From the NCBI GenBank assembly GCA_028280165.1, contig JANQMI010000021.1, positions 1 through 54,924 on the forward strand: DNA of 54,924 nt, in the 5' to 3' direction. The translations under genes and the position numbers were made by a program. The notes beneath the pieces are model-generated. The model had not been told where the DNA came from. It worked only from the letters and a program-made list of their open reading frames with translations, and did not search any database. How positions within the stretch are numbered: position 1 is the stretch's first letter; each line of letters opens with the position of its first letter. The DNA comes from Oceanicaulis sp. GTDB taxonomy: Bacteria > Pseudomonadota > Alphaproteobacteria > Caulobacterales > Maricaulaceae. Of this stretch, positions 7,809 to 16,433 are shown piece after piece.

Positions 7809-8357
7809 ATGCGGAGTATCTGCGTCTTCTGTGGGTCAAAGGCAGGCGAAGACAGCCATTTCAGAGCATTAGCTGAAGGAACAGGACGCACGCTCGCGCG
7901 GTCCAATGTGCGCATGGTTTATGGCGGAGCGGAAGCCGGACTCATGGGAATCGCGGCGCGCGCTGCCTTGGAGGCTGGCGGAGAGGTGCTCGGAATTATT
8001 CCTGAATTCCTGATCCCAATTGAGGGAATTCAGGACGGTGTTGATATCCGCATCACCGCGACCATGGCTTCGCGCAAGGCGATGATGGTCGAGGAAGCCG
8101 ATGCGTTTCTGGTTCTGCCCGGCGGATTTGGCACGCTGGAAGAGATTTTCGATATGATCATGCTGCGTCAGCTGGGCCGTCACGCCAAGCCCGCCTGCTT
8201 TATCGATGCGGCGTATTGGGCCCCGATGAAGCAATTGGTCACTCACATCGTGGATACCGGATTTGCCGAGCGCAACGTGCTCAAGGCCATCGGCTTTCAC
8301 GAAACGCCTGAAGAGGCCGTTGCCGGCTTGCTCACCATGATGGACGCTGCCGCTTAG
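7809..8357 (+). CDS. LOG family protein (TIGR00730; cytokinin riboside 5'-monophosphate phosphoribohydrolase type)
   Basis: A 182-residue Rossmann-fold protein with the LOG signatures YGGAEAGLMG (about 38-47) and PGGFGTLEE (about 105-113), which form the nucleotide and catalytic site, including the conserved Glu of GTLEE. Family members release free bases from nucleoside 5'-monophosphates, and plant-associated ones make active cytokinin. In this bacterium a nucleotide salvage or house-cleaning role is just as likely. The ATG at 7809 begins the conserved MRSICVFCGS and has GAGG upstream; a further 23 codons upstream look unrelated to the family. It ends convergently with queF, separated by a palindromic hairpin. 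Confidence 0.88.
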   Translation: MRSICVFCGSKAGEDSHFRALAEGTGRTLARSNVRMVYGGAEAGLMGIAARAALEAGGEVLGIIPEFLIPIEGIQDGVDIRITATMASRKAMMVEEADAFLVLPGGFGTLEEIFDMIMLRQLGRHAKPACFIDAAYWAPMKQLVTHIVDTGFAERNVLKAIGFHETPEEAVAGLLTMMDAAA

Positions 8358-8361
8358 CCTT

Positions 8362-8381
8362 TTGAAAGGCATGCCTTTCAA
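8362..8381. terminator. Perfect 20-bp palindrome between convergent genes
   Basis: Arms TTGAAAGGCA and TGCCTTTCAA abut perfectly, giving an eight-base-pair RNA hairpin with a CATG loop in either direction, between the stops of the LOG gene and queF. There is no long T-tract, so it may act as a weak bidirectional terminator or an RNA 3'-end stabiliser. Confidence 0.5.
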
Positions 8382-8401
8382 GCGAAGGGTCTGATCACAG
8401 C

Positions 8402-8866
8402 CTAGCCACGACCACGATAGGGTTGGACGCCCTGATCGGGCACCCACAGGCCTTCAGGGGCTTGGCCCCACTGTCCAAAGATATCGATCGGGATACCCCC
8501 GCGCGGATACCAATACCCGCCAATGCGCAGCCATTTCGGGCTCAGCTCATCGACAAGGCGTTGGCCGATCATCATGGTGCAGGCCTCATGGAAAGCCCCA
8601 TGATTGCGGAAGCTCTGCAGGTAGAGCTTCAAGGATTTGCTCTCCACGATCCAGCGCTCCGGCGCGTAGTCGATCACGATATGCGCGAAATCGGGCTGAC
8701 CGGTGACCGGGCAGATGGAGGTAAATTCTGGACAGGTGAACCGGATCAGATAGTCGGTGCCCGTCGACGGGTTCTCGACCCGCTCCAGGCGGGCCTCTTC
8801 GGGCGTAGCGGCAGCAAAAGACTCAGAGCCGAGCTGATCCAGTTTTGAATAGCGTTCATCAGTCAT
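8402..8866 (-). CDS. queF: NADPH-dependent 7-cyano-7-deazaguanine reductase QueF
   Basis: A 154-residue type I QueF that reduces preQ0 to preQ1 in queuosine synthesis. The catalytic Cys is C52 in [12 protein letters not shown] and the catalytic Asp is D59. The NADPH-binding motif ESKSLK lies at 75-80 and FHE at 92-94. The ATG at 8866 gives the normal family length; an upstream in-frame extension of 29 codons is arginine- and cysteine-rich and unlikely to be coding. There is no strong ribosome binding site. It is downstream of the serine hydrolase on the same strand with a 70-base gap. No other queuosine gene is in the window. Confidence 0.95.
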   Translation of the reverse strand: MTDERYSKLDQLGSESFAAATPEEARLERVENPSTGTDYLIRFTCPEFTSICPVTGQPDFAHIVIDYAPERWIVESKSLKLYLQSFRNHGAFHEACTMMIGQRLVDELSPKWLRIGGYWYPRGGIPIDIFGQWGQAPEGLWVPDQGVQPYRGRG

Positions 8867-8936
8867 GGGCGCGCATGTAGCGCTGCAGGCGCGCCGCGGC
8901 AATGGCAGACCTGCGCCATTGCCGCTTCGGCACCCG

Positions 8937-10613
8937 CTATCGCAGGCGTTCAAATGCGATGTCGACCATCAGCGCGCCCGACAGGCCGAACCCCTGAACC
9001 TGGCCCTCCCCATCGCGGGCAAAGGCAATTCTCTGATGATAATTGCTCACGCTGGTGAAGGTATCGGTCTGGTATGCGGTTAAGGCGATGGATCCCAGGG
9101 TCGGGAAGCTCAGGACGATCTGCCCCTCCTCCACGACGATGTCATAGGCCACACCGAGCTCTTGGCTGAAATAGGTTCCCGCATAGTCGTCCAACGTAGT
9201 TTCCGCCGGATCAAACGGGGCCAGCTCAACCCGCCTCGCCCTCAGTTGTCCCAGCATACCCAAACGATAGTCAAACCCAGGTGCCGGGCCTTCAATGTCA
9301 GGATCAAAGACGAAGGACAGATCGGTGAGCGGATTGAACTCGAATTCGTGGCCTGAAAGTGCCGGTAGTCGCGTCGCCTCCAGCTGTCCGGGGATCGACA
9401 CCTCAAGCGTCTCGCCCGAAGGTCGCAACGAGAAGATCAACCCGGGCCAGATCGCATAGTCGCCGGCATAACCGCTCAGCTGGTCTGCGGTCGGCCGCGA
9501 TAGGTCCGCCACCACGGGCGCGAGCTGGTCAGCCATCAACGCCTCAAGAACGGCATAAGTCGCCCCCGCCACATCAAATTGGGCATAATTGCTCAGCACG
9601 GTAATGCTGAGATCGTGGCTGGGAACCCGGAGCAGGAAGGCCCGAAAGCCGGCATCGCGGCCACCATGGCTCCAGGTTTCCAGTCCTCGGAAATCCCGAC
9701 CTTCCTGGCCATAGGCATACGTTGATACACGGCCATCATTGAGCACGCCGAGCGTATGAAAGCGTTCGTAGACCTCAGGATGTGTTTCGGCCATTTGATC
9801 GAGATGCGCCGCCCAAAGCGCCAGATCGCTCGCCGTCGTGATCAGGCCCGTTGACCCGGTCAGAGCGTAGTTGAATGCAAAATGCCCGTAGGCCTCGCCG
9901 GTCCAGACATAGGAATCCGCGCGGTTGGGAAAGACGGTGTGCAACCGGTCCGCAAATCCCGTGGCCTCCATACCCAGCGGCGCGAAAATCGTTTCCCGGC
10001 AATAGGCGTCAAGGCTTTGTCCCGTAACGCGCTCAACCACTTCAGCCAGCAGGATGAAGCCCGAATTATTGTAGGTGAAGCGTTCACCCGGTGCGAAATT
10101 CATCGCGCGCTGGCGCAGGATCAAGTCCAACGCATGGGCGTTGGTGACAACGTCCTGAGCCCGTAGACCGCTGGCACCCACCAGGCTCATCGCCCCGCGG
10201 ATACCATGGGTGTGGGCCATGAGATCGCGCAGCGTCACGTCCGCATAGTGTTGAGCCTCTGGAATGTAATCGGCGATCGACCCATCGAGATCGACCTGCC
10301 CGGCTTCGGCTAGCTGGACGATGGCATAGGCCGTGAATTGTTTAGACACAGACGCCACCTGAAATCGGGTCTGCGGGCTGATCGGAATCTGATGTTCCAA
10401 ATGCGCCAATCCCGCAGCCTGGACCAGGATCGGTTCACCGCCGACCGCAACTTGGATAATGGCACCCGGGCCATCGGGATCGGCCGCCCAGGGGGCCAGA
10501 ATATCAGCCATGGTGCTGCGGGCTGCCGCCCTGTCCATTTCAGATTGGGCACTCGCCATGCCTGTCGCCACCAACCCGAGCGCAATTGACGTAAGAAGAG
10601 ATCGTAGTCGCAT
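8937..10613 (-). CDS. Secreted serine hydrolase, class C beta-lactamase / penicillin-binding-protein-like
   Basis: A 558-residue exported protein. The signal peptide is residues 1-22 ([23 protein letters not shown]). The beta-lactamase-fold domain carries SVSK (S88, K91), YNN (181-183) and HGG (316-318), matching the SxxK, YxN and [HK]xG triads of this superfamily. About 180 residues of C-terminal beta-rich sequence, rich in repeated YAGDY/YAGTY patterns, follow, as in DUF3471-type or lipocalin-like tails. The substrate could be a D-amino peptide, an ester or a peptidoglycan stem; beta-lactamase activity is not implied. GGAGG lies five bases before the ATG at 10613. The next gene upstream on the same strand encodes a membrane AraC regulator, which may control it. 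Confidence 0.88.
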   Translation of the reverse strand: MRLRSLLTSIALGLVATGMASAQSEMDRAAARSTMADILAPWAADPDGPGAIIQVAVGGEPILVQAAGLAHLEHQIPISPQTRFQVASVSKQFTAYAIVQLAEAGQVDLDGSIADYIPEAQHYADVTLRDLMAHTHGIRGAMSLVGASGLRAQDVVTNAHALDLILRQRAMNFAPGERFTYNNSGFILLAEVVERVTGQSLDAYCRETIFAPLGMEATGFADRLHTVFPNRADSYVWTGEAYGHFAFNYALTGSTGLITTASDLALWAAHLDQMAETHPEVYERFHTLGVLNDGRVSTYAYGQEGRDFRGLETWSHGGRDAGFRAFLLRVPSHDLSITVLSNYAQFDVAGATYAVLEALMADQLAPVVADLSRPTADQLSGYAGDYAIWPGLIFSLRPSGETLEVSIPGQLEATRLPALSGHEFEFNPLTDLSFVFDPDIEGPAPGFDYRLGMLGQLRARRVELAPFDPAETTLDDYAGTYFSQELGVAYDIVVEEGQIVLSFPTLGSIALTAYQTDTFTSVSNYHQRIAFARDGEGQVQGFGLSGALMVDIAFERLR

Positions 10614-10667
10614 TCTGTCCTCCAAACTGAATTGCGGGTTGGTTTGGTGGATGACACGTGTTCGGGT

Positions 10668-10691
10668 CGTCCGACTTCACGAAGTCGGACG
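10668..10691. promoter_or_regulatory. Perfect 11-bp inverted repeat between AraC regulator and serine hydrolase
   Basis: Arms CGTCCGACTTC (10668-10678) and GAAGTCGGACG (10681-10691) are separated by two bases. The repeat lies just after the AraC stop and 55 bases before the serine hydrolase start, and no T-tract follows on the minus strand. Its place in front of the hydrolase start suits an operator; its place behind the AraC stop suits a transcript-end hairpin. Confidence 0.5.
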
Positions 10692-10699
10692 TCTGGATC

Positions 10700-11773
10700 T
10701 CAGTCACCGCGCCCTTTCGCGCGAAAGGCGCTGGGCGTTAAACCGGTGTGCTTTTTGAACGCGGTGTTGAAGGAGGACTTGCTGTTAAAACCCGACGCGT
10801 AGGCGGTTTCTAGCAAGGTCTGTGGTCGGGCATCATCCTGAGTAATCAGCGCTTTTGCGTGCTCAATACGCGCGCGATTGATGAAATCAAAAAAGTGTAG
10901 CCCCAGACTTTGATTCAAGGCCTGAGACAGGTCTCGCTCTCCGACGCCCAAGCGGCGTGCCAGCGCTTTCAAGGTCAGCTCTGGTTCAAGAAAAGAGCGA
11001 TGGGCTTCCAGATAGGCCTGGGCTCGCTCCGCAAGATGATCGAGCGCAGTGTTTGGAAGCCCCGGCTTTGGCCCTGCAAGGCTCGCGGCCTCAGAGGGCT
11101 CGAGGGATTGAAACAGGCCCGGCCGCAATAAAGCGGTCAGCGTCAGGCCGCACAGGATTGCCAGCGCCAAGAAACCGCTCGCGAGTTGCAGCGACGCCCA
11201 GGACACTGGCCAATCGAGCCAACCCGCGATCGTCCGCGTGAACACGAGCCCATGGGCCGTAAAGGAGGTCACGAGAACGGCCCAAAGCCACCGCAGCTGC
11301 ACGGTCTGGTCGGTGGATCGGGTCTGTGCAAGCCCGCTGCGAAAGCGCACCAGCGCGAGCGCGCTCAAGGCCAAATAGACGTAAAACTGGACATGCAGGC
11401 CCGCCTGACCCCAAACAGGAAAGACACCGTCGGTGCGAAACAGCATGTCCAAGAGCGCGACGAGGGCCAGGAGGGCTCCGCCGATAAAGTGGCGAACAAA
11501 AGCGCGTTCAGGCAAGCAGAGCGTGACCACATAGGCGTAGAAAACTGGCATTTGGAGAAAGGCCAGCACTGTTCGAAACGCCAAAGCCTCGCCAACACTC
11601 ACCGGCAGCACCAAACCAAAAAGGCCACCGATATCAATCGCCGTCAGGAAAAGGAAAACACCAAGGTATCGGTTCGCCCGGGCTAGCCGCCCCTTTGAGA
11701 CAACCAGAAAGACCGCCAGCAGCAGACAGAGCAGCCCGCTCATTGCACCTATACCGGCCAGAAGTTCGATCAT
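10700..11773 (-). CDS. Membrane-anchored AraC-family transcriptional regulator
   Basis: About 357 residues. The N-terminal 215 or so hold roughly seven hydrophobic helices. A short linker is followed by a C-terminal AraC/XylS DNA-binding domain (about 250-357), with the two helix-turn-helix units LTLKALARRLGVGERDLSQAL and LLETAYASGFNSKSSFNTAFKKHTGLTPSAFR. Such regulators bind DNA while held in the inner membrane and probably sense a membrane or periplasmic signal. The adjacent secreted serine hydrolase, downstream on the same strand, is the natural candidate target. Start is ambiguous: ATG 11773 is given, and a GTG four codons upstream (11785) is possible; neither has ideal ribosome binding site spacing. 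Confidence 0.88.
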   Translation of the reverse strand: MIELLAGIGAMSGLLCLLLAVFLVVSKGRLARANRYLGVFLFLTAIDIGGLFGLVLPVSVGEALAFRTVLAFLQMPVFYAYVVTLCLPERAFVRHFIGGALLALVALLDMLFRTDGVFPVWGQAGLHVQFYVYLALSALALVRFRSGLAQTRSTDQTVQLRWLWAVLVTSFTAHGLVFTRTIAGWLDWPVSWASLQLASGFLALAILCGLTLTALLRPGLFQSLEPSEAASLAGPKPGLPNTALDHLAERAQAYLEAHRSFLEPELTLKALARRLGVGERDLSQALNQSLGLHFFDFINRARIEHAKALITQDDARPQTLLETAYASGFNSKSSFNTAFKKHTGLTPSAFRAKGRGD

Positions 11774-11936
11774 CGCCTGCTTCACACCCCTCGTTCAGAC
11801 GAAGAATTACGCGGCAAAAGGGACGCTTCAATCAGCCCGCTCAGCGATTTAGAGTAATCCTGCGAAACTCCCGCTCTTTCGCTCCAGCTCAAACGACTTA
11901 AATATGGTCGCTCACCAATCGTGAGTGCGCCTGTCC

Positions 11937-13637
11937 ATGTCCGACGTCATTGCCATCCTTCCGGCCGTTAAGCTCCTGGGCATTGGATTGCTCTGTATCC
12001 TTTTGGCCCGCGTGCTGAAAACCTCGCCCATTGTCGCCTTCATTGTGGCGGGCTTATTGATCGGGCCCCACGCGTTTGATGTGGTGGAACAAGGACGAAC
12101 CACCGAGCTTCTAGCCCAGCTAGGGGTCGTCTTCCTGCTTTTTGAGATTGGGCTAGGCTTCTCGTCCAAGACGCTCAGAGAAAGCGGCCGAGACCTGGTG
12201 GTCTTGGGCCCTTTGCAGATGTTGATCTGCGGTGCCGGGTTCACGCTGGCCGCGCGCGCCTTCGGACTGGACTGGCCAATGGCGGTGTTGGTGGGCCTTG
12301 GGGCCGGCATCTCCGCCACGGCTGTGGTGAGCGCCACCATGGCCGAGCGTGGCATCGTCACCTGTCCCTTGGGTAAGTCCTCCACGGCGCTCCTGGTCTT
12401 TCAGGATATTGCGGGCATCTTTTTATTGGTGTTCGCGGTCTCACTGGACACCGGCGAAGGCTCTTTGGCGCTGGCCCTGGGTGAAGCGGGCTTAAAGGCT
12501 GCGATTGCCGCCGGGGCGGCGCTGTTGATCGGACGCTTTGCGGCGCGTCCGGCTCTGAACCTGTTGGCGCGCACCAACAGCCCAGAAATCTTCACCGCCA
12601 CGGCGCTTTTCCTGGTGCTGGCCACGGCCGCCGCAACCGGGGCCTTAGGCCTGTCCTTGACGCTCGGGGCGTTTCTAGCTGGCGTGATCGTGGCTGAAAC
12701 GCCCTTTAAGACGGTGGTGAAGACCGAAGCCAAACCATTCGGCGCGCTGTTGCTCGGATTCTTCTTCATCACGGTGGGTATGGCGCTCGACTGGCGGGTC
12801 ATGGTGGGAGAAGCCCCCCTGATCCTGGCGGCGCTGGCCGCCCTGATGGTCGGCAAGACCGTTCTGACAGGCATTGCAGCGCTGATTTCCGGCTGGAGCC
12901 GGCCCGGAGCCACCCAGCTGGCCTTTCTGACCGCGCAAGGATCGGAATTTGGCCTTGTTCTCCTGGCGCTACCCGCCGTCAACGGCGCCCTCGGACCTCA
13001 GGCGGCAGCGGTATTGGTGGGGGCCAGCGCGGCGTCGCTGGCGTTGACCCCGGTTTGGACCGCTTTGGGTATGAAGCTCGCCCGCAAGCTGGCCCAAGCC
13101 CGGGTGAAGGTGTCCGAGCCCACCGCCAGCCCGGACGGTGCGCGTCCGATCCTGGTCTTTGCTATGAATGCATCGGGCCGCATGGCGGTGGATGGACTGC
13201 GCCGGTTCAACGTGCCCTATGTCGCTATCGAGTCCGATGCAGATCGCTTCATGGAGGCCGTGTCTGACGGCTATGACGTGACCTTTGGCGACCCCAGCGA
13301 TGTCCGCCTGATGAAAGCGGTTGGCGTGACCAAGGCCCGCGCCCTGGCACTTGGGGCCTCGCGCTATGAAATCTCCAAAGAGGTCACGGCCTATGTCCAT
13401 GAGACCTTTCCCGACCTGTCACGTTTTGTGGTCGTGGAGGACGAAGCCGACAGGGCGCGCCATGAAGATCTGAACATGGCGGGCATCATTAATACCGCAA
13501 TCCCAGAAGGCCTTGATTTCGCCATTGCGCTGTTGCGCTTTGCCCGCGTGGATGAGCACGAAATTGCCGGTTGGATGCGTGAAGTGATGGACGCCTACGA
13601 ACCCGAGCGCCTGCCCGGCATGACACACGCGGCCTAA
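11937..13637 (+). CDS. CPA2 family monovalent cation:proton antiporter (KefB/C-like) with RCK-like tail
   Basis: A 566-residue inner-membrane antiporter. Residues 1-385 form the Na/H-exchanger-type membrane domain with about twelve helices, including the motifs VAFIVAGLLIGPHAFD, LLFEIGLGFS and FQDIAGIFLL. From about residue 403 a Rossmann-like RCK/TrkA-N region begins (PILVFAMNASGRMAV). The usual Gly-x-Gly-x-x-Gly nucleotide motif is degenerate here (AMNASG), while the acidic IESDADR that ends the second strand is kept. Family members exchange K+ or Na+ for protons. The preferred ion is unknown. Divergent from the AraC regulator; its last four bases overlap the end of the convergent Lrp-type gene. 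A GTG four codons upstream (11925) is an alternative start. Confidence 0.88.
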   Translation: MSDVIAILPAVKLLGIGLLCILLARVLKTSPIVAFIVAGLLIGPHAFDVVEQGRTTELLAQLGVVFLLFEIGLGFSSKTLRESGRDLVVLGPLQMLICGAGFTLAARAFGLDWPMAVLVGLGAGISATAVVSATMAERGIVTCPLGKSSTALLVFQDIAGIFLLVFAVSLDTGEGSLALALGEAGLKAAIAAGAALLIGRFAARPALNLLARTNSPEIFTATALFLVLATAAATGALGLSLTLGAFLAGVIVAETPFKTVVKTEAKPFGALLLGFFFITVGMALDWRVMVGEAPLILAALAALMVGKTVLTGIAALISGWSRPGATQLAFLTAQGSEFGLVLLALPAVNGALGPQAAAVLVGASAASLALTPVWTALGMKLARKLAQARVKVSEPTASPDGARPILVFAMNASGRMAVDGLRRFNVPYVAIESDADRFMEAVSDGYDVTFGDPSDVRLMKAVGVTKARALALGASRYEISKEVTAYVHETFPDLSRFVVVEDEADRARHEDLNMAGIINTAIPEGLDFAIALLRFARVDEHEIAGWMREVMDAYEPERLPGMTHAA

Positions 13638-14101
13638 TCACCGTCCACCGGCAAAGCGGTGCGTGCAAACACGGTGCGCATGGCGATGTTGGAAATCAGT
13701 CGCGCGACACCGGGTAGACCAGACAGCCGCTCACGGTGCAGGCGCTCATAGTCGCGAGCATCGCGCACTTGAAGGCGCAGCACATAGTCCTCAGCCCCGG
13801 TCGTCAGCCGGCACTCCATCATCTCTTCGATCTCAGCCACCGCCTGTTCAAACGCTTCCATCGTTTCACGGCGCTGATTTTCCAACGTTGCAAGCACAAT
13901 CACGGTAAGACCCCGCTCGATAGCCTCAGCGTCTACCAGCGCCGCATAGCCGCGGATCACGCCGGTGGATTCCAGCGCTCTGACCCGCCGGTGACAGGCG
14001 GACGCAGACAATCCGACACGGTCAGCCAGCTCTGCATTGGCCAACCGGCCGTCAGCCTGAAGCTCTCTCAGGATCGCACGGTCCACGCTATCAAGGGCCA
14101 T
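13634..14101 (-). CDS. Lrp/AsnC-family transcriptional regulator
   Basis: A 155-residue regulator. The N-terminal winged helix-turn-helix (about 5-60, with LANAELADRVGLSASACHRRVRALE) is followed by the ligand-binding RAM domain (about 65-145, with EIEEMMECRLTTGAEDYVLRLQV). It lies 203 bases from, and divergent to, alanine dehydrogenase. In many alphaproteobacteria a regulator in this position (AldR/PutR type) activates ald in response to alanine. The shared AT-rich intergenic region is the likely binding site. Length and domain order are normal for the family. Confidence 0.92.
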   Translation of the reverse strand: MALDSVDRAILRELQADGRLANAELADRVGLSASACHRRVRALESTGVIRGYAALVDAEAIERGLTVIVLATLENQRRETMEAFEQAVAEIEEMMECRLTTGAEDYVLRLQVRDARDYERLHRERLSGLPGVARLISNIAMRTVFARTALPVDGD

Positions 14102-14304
14102 AGGCTTGCCTTCACATATTCGAACCGGGTTTCACGCAACGCATTCCAGCTCACATTTAATTGCGTCAGATTTTCGTTTTCCGCCCCCAAATGCAAGAAT
14201 ATTCGACAAGAGAATTTTAAGTTGCAGCAATCAACCAGTTCGGACACCTTTTGCGCAAATTTCTACGAGCGGCCCCACATGGCCGCCCCAATGGGAGAGA
14301 CACC
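14102..14304. promoter_or_regulatory. Divergent control region between Lrp regulator and ald
   Basis: A 203-base gap, clearly more AT-rich in its middle (about 14155-14240) than the flanking genes, with several short A/T runs as expected for Lrp-type binding and for two divergent promoters. I could not fix exact -35/-10 boxes. The ald ribosome binding site (GGGAGA, 14293-14298) lies at its right end. Confidence 0.45.
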
Positions 14305-15423
14305 ATGCGCGTTGGCGTTCCGACTGAGATTAAGGTCCACGAATATCGCGTCGGCATGACGCCTAACGGCGCGCGCGAGTTGGCGGCGAACGGCCACCAG
14401 GTCTTGATTCAAGACAGCGCTGGTGACGGAGCCGGCTTCTCCAATGCTGAATACGAAGCCGCAGGCGCAACAATTCTCCCCGACGCCAAGGCGGTGTTCG
14501 ACGCAGCTGAGATGATCGTTAAGGTCAAAGAGCCTCAGCCGGTCGAGACCGCCATGCTGACTGCAGACCATGTGTTGTTCACCTATCTGCACCTGGCACC
14601 CGATCCAGTTCAGGCTGAAGGCCTGCGCAGGTCCGGTTGCACCGCCATTGCCTATGAAACCGTCACGGACCGGGATGGCCGCCTTCCTTTGCTGCGCCCC
14701 ATGTCGGAAGTGGCCGGCCGGATGAGCGTGCATGTGGGGGCCAACGCCCTACACAAGGCCGCTGGTGGTCGCGGCGTGCTACTGGGCGGCGTGCCCGGCG
14801 TGACGCCGGGCAAGGTGGTGATTTTGGGTGCGGGCGTATCCGGTAGCCATGCTGCGGAAATGGCGCTTGGCCTGCGCGCTGACGTGACGGTCATGGACCT
14901 GTCGCTGCCTAAGCTGGCTGAAACCGATCAGTTCTTCCGAGGCGCGGTGAAGACCCGCTATTCGACCAAAGGCGCGATCGCTGAAGAGATCGCCGAAGCT
15001 GACCTGGTGATCGGTGCCGTGCTTGTTCCGGGTGCCGCGGCTCCGAAGCTCGTAACACGCGAGATGCTGTCCAGCATGAAAGAAGGCGCAGTCCTGGTCG
15101 ACATCGCGATCGACCAGGGCGGCTGCTTTGAAACCTCTAAGGCCACAACCCACCAGGACCCAACCTTCATCGTCGATGGGATTGTGCATTATTGCGTGGC
15201 CAACATGCCCGGCGCGGTGGCCCGGACGTCTACGCTGGCTCTCACCAACGCCACGCTCCCCTTTATGCTCGCGCTCGCCAATAAGGGCGCAAAACGTGCG
15301 CTCAACGACGATATCCATCTGGCGCGCGGCCTGAACGTGGCTGAGGGTGAAATCACCTATCAGGAGGTCGCGGACGATCTCGGCATGCCCTTCGTCAAGC
15401 CAGACTGGCTGACAGTGGTCTAA
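14305..15423 (+). CDS. ald: Alanine dehydrogenase
   Basis: A 372-residue protein, the standard length. It interconverts L-alanine and pyruvate plus ammonia with NAD. R15, K75 and H96 match the substrate-binding and catalytic residues of characterised alanine dehydrogenases, and GAGVSG (175-180) is the NAD-binding turn. The ATG at 14305 follows GGGAGA by six bases and begins the conserved MRVGVPTEIK; the reading frame upstream of it is not coding. An Lrp-type regulator is divergent and probably controls it. It allows alanine to be used as carbon and nitrogen source, or ammonia assimilation. Confidence 0.96.
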   Translation: MRVGVPTEIKVHEYRVGMTPNGARELAANGHQVLIQDSAGDGAGFSNAEYEAAGATILPDAKAVFDAAEMIVKVKEPQPVETAMLTADHVLFTYLHLAPDPVQAEGLRRSGCTAIAYETVTDRDGRLPLLRPMSEVAGRMSVHVGANALHKAAGGRGVLLGGVPGVTPGKVVILGAGVSGSHAAEMALGLRADVTVMDLSLPKLAETDQFFRGAVKTRYSTKGAIAEEIAEADLVIGAVLVPGAAAPKLVTREMLSSMKEGAVLVDIAIDQGGCFETSKATTHQDPTFIVDGIVHYCVANMPGAVARTSTLALTNATLPFMLALANKGAKRALNDDIHLARGLNVAEGEITYQEVADDLGMPFVKPDWLTVV

Positions 15424-15439
15424 AAGCTCTGGCTGGGCG

Positions 15440-16228
15440 TCAGCGCGGCCGAAAGGCTGTGCTGCTCGCCCGGAAGGCGCGACCGGCCCAGCCCGCCAGC
15501 AGGGCCACCAAGACGACAACAATGCAGAGCTCGGCGGCCTTGGCGACAATGAAGGGCTCACCCCGCGCGCCATTGGCGTTCGAGATCGCAAACAAGCCCC
15601 AGGCCAATGCTGCGGCATAGGATGTCGAACCGGTTCGCAGCACCACCACCAGGGCAGCCAGCGTCGCCGCGCCGAGTACAGCGATCGCCGGCTCAACCTC
15701 CCCTGAGCCGAGCCAGGGCAATCCATAAACTTCTGCCACAATCAGCACATTGACAAAGGCGGCGGCATTCAGCCATCCGCCCAAGGCGTAAACCGGCAAG
15801 CGCACACCGCGGTGAAACAGGCCAATCTCGCGCTGAGCAGAACTGATCATCATGAAGGCCACGCAAGCCCCCCATCCGGCCATGATCAGCGCAAGGGACA
15901 CCGCGTCAATTCCGAAGACCGGGACCCAGCTTTCCCAAGCGGTGTTCAACCAGAAGGCGGTGCCGGCGAGCCAGCCCGTCGTGCGCATAATCGGGTCTGA
16001 CAGCCGGATGGCATGCACCACTGCATAGATCGCAGCCCCGGCAAACAGAAGGCTCCAGATGGAGAATGCGTAGCCCGCCGGGGTCAGCAGCACCTCCACC
16101 GCGGCGGAGCGCGATGCCACCGTGTTTTCCCACTGCAACGCGAAGGGAACCGCCCCCATGACCACCTGGGCGATGGCACCAGAGGCGACGAAGACCGCGC
16201 GGGTGAGATCCATTTTACCAACAGTCAT
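15440..16228 (-). CDS. TspO/MBR-related (tryptophan-rich) integral membrane protein
   Basis: A 262-residue membrane protein with about eight hydrophobic segments. The stretch TPAGYAFSIWSLLFAGAAIYAV (about 68-89) and the later FWLNTAWESWVPVF resemble the extended tryptophan-rich sensory protein branch of the TspO family rather than the classic five-helix 160-residue form. TspO proteins bind porphyrins or sterols; a function here cannot be stated. The ATG at 16228 has GGTGA about four bases upstream; a 25-codon upstream extension is rich in Pro and Ser and unlikely. It converges with ald, 16 bases apart. Confidence 0.65.
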   Translation of the reverse strand: MTVGKMDLTRAVFVASGAIAQVVMGAVPFALQWENTVASRSAAVEVLLTPAGYAFSIWSLLFAGAAIYAVVHAIRLSDPIMRTTGWLAGTAFWLNTAWESWVPVFGIDAVSLALIMAGWGACVAFMMISSAQREIGLFHRGVRLPVYALGGWLNAAAFVNVLIVAEVYGLPWLGSGEVEPAIAVLGAATLAALVVVLRTGSTSYAAALAWGLFAISNANGARGEPFIVAKAAELCIVVVLVALLAGWAGRAFRASSTAFRPR

Positions 16229-16401
16229 GGCGTCACCCCGAGACTTAGCGCTGAACGGTGGAGGGAAGGGTAAGACAAAGTCACCAAAATGGCTCCGGGG
16301 CAACCCGCGCTAGGCTGCGTGGAAAGCCGAGCATCGTCGAGCGATCGATCAATTGCGACAGTTGCGTGAAACGATCTGAAGTTGCATAAACAGCCTATTC
16401 C

Positions 16402-16409
16402 TTAACCAT
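16402..16409 (+). promoter_or_regulatory. CtrA-like half-site TTAACCAT
   Basis: TTAACCAT lies 25 bases before the lipoprotein start. In Caulobacter-type bacteria CtrA recognises TTAA-N7-TTAA and also the half-site TTAACCAT. Only one half-site is present and chance occurrence is possible. Confidence 0.3.
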
Positions 16410-16433
16410 ATACCTAATGCTGGGGAGACATTC

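Noticed and set aside
16228-16303. Upstream extension of the TspO-like gene
   Set aside because: Pro/Phe/Ser-rich and without a ribosome binding site; the ATG at 16228 has one and begins just before the first helix.
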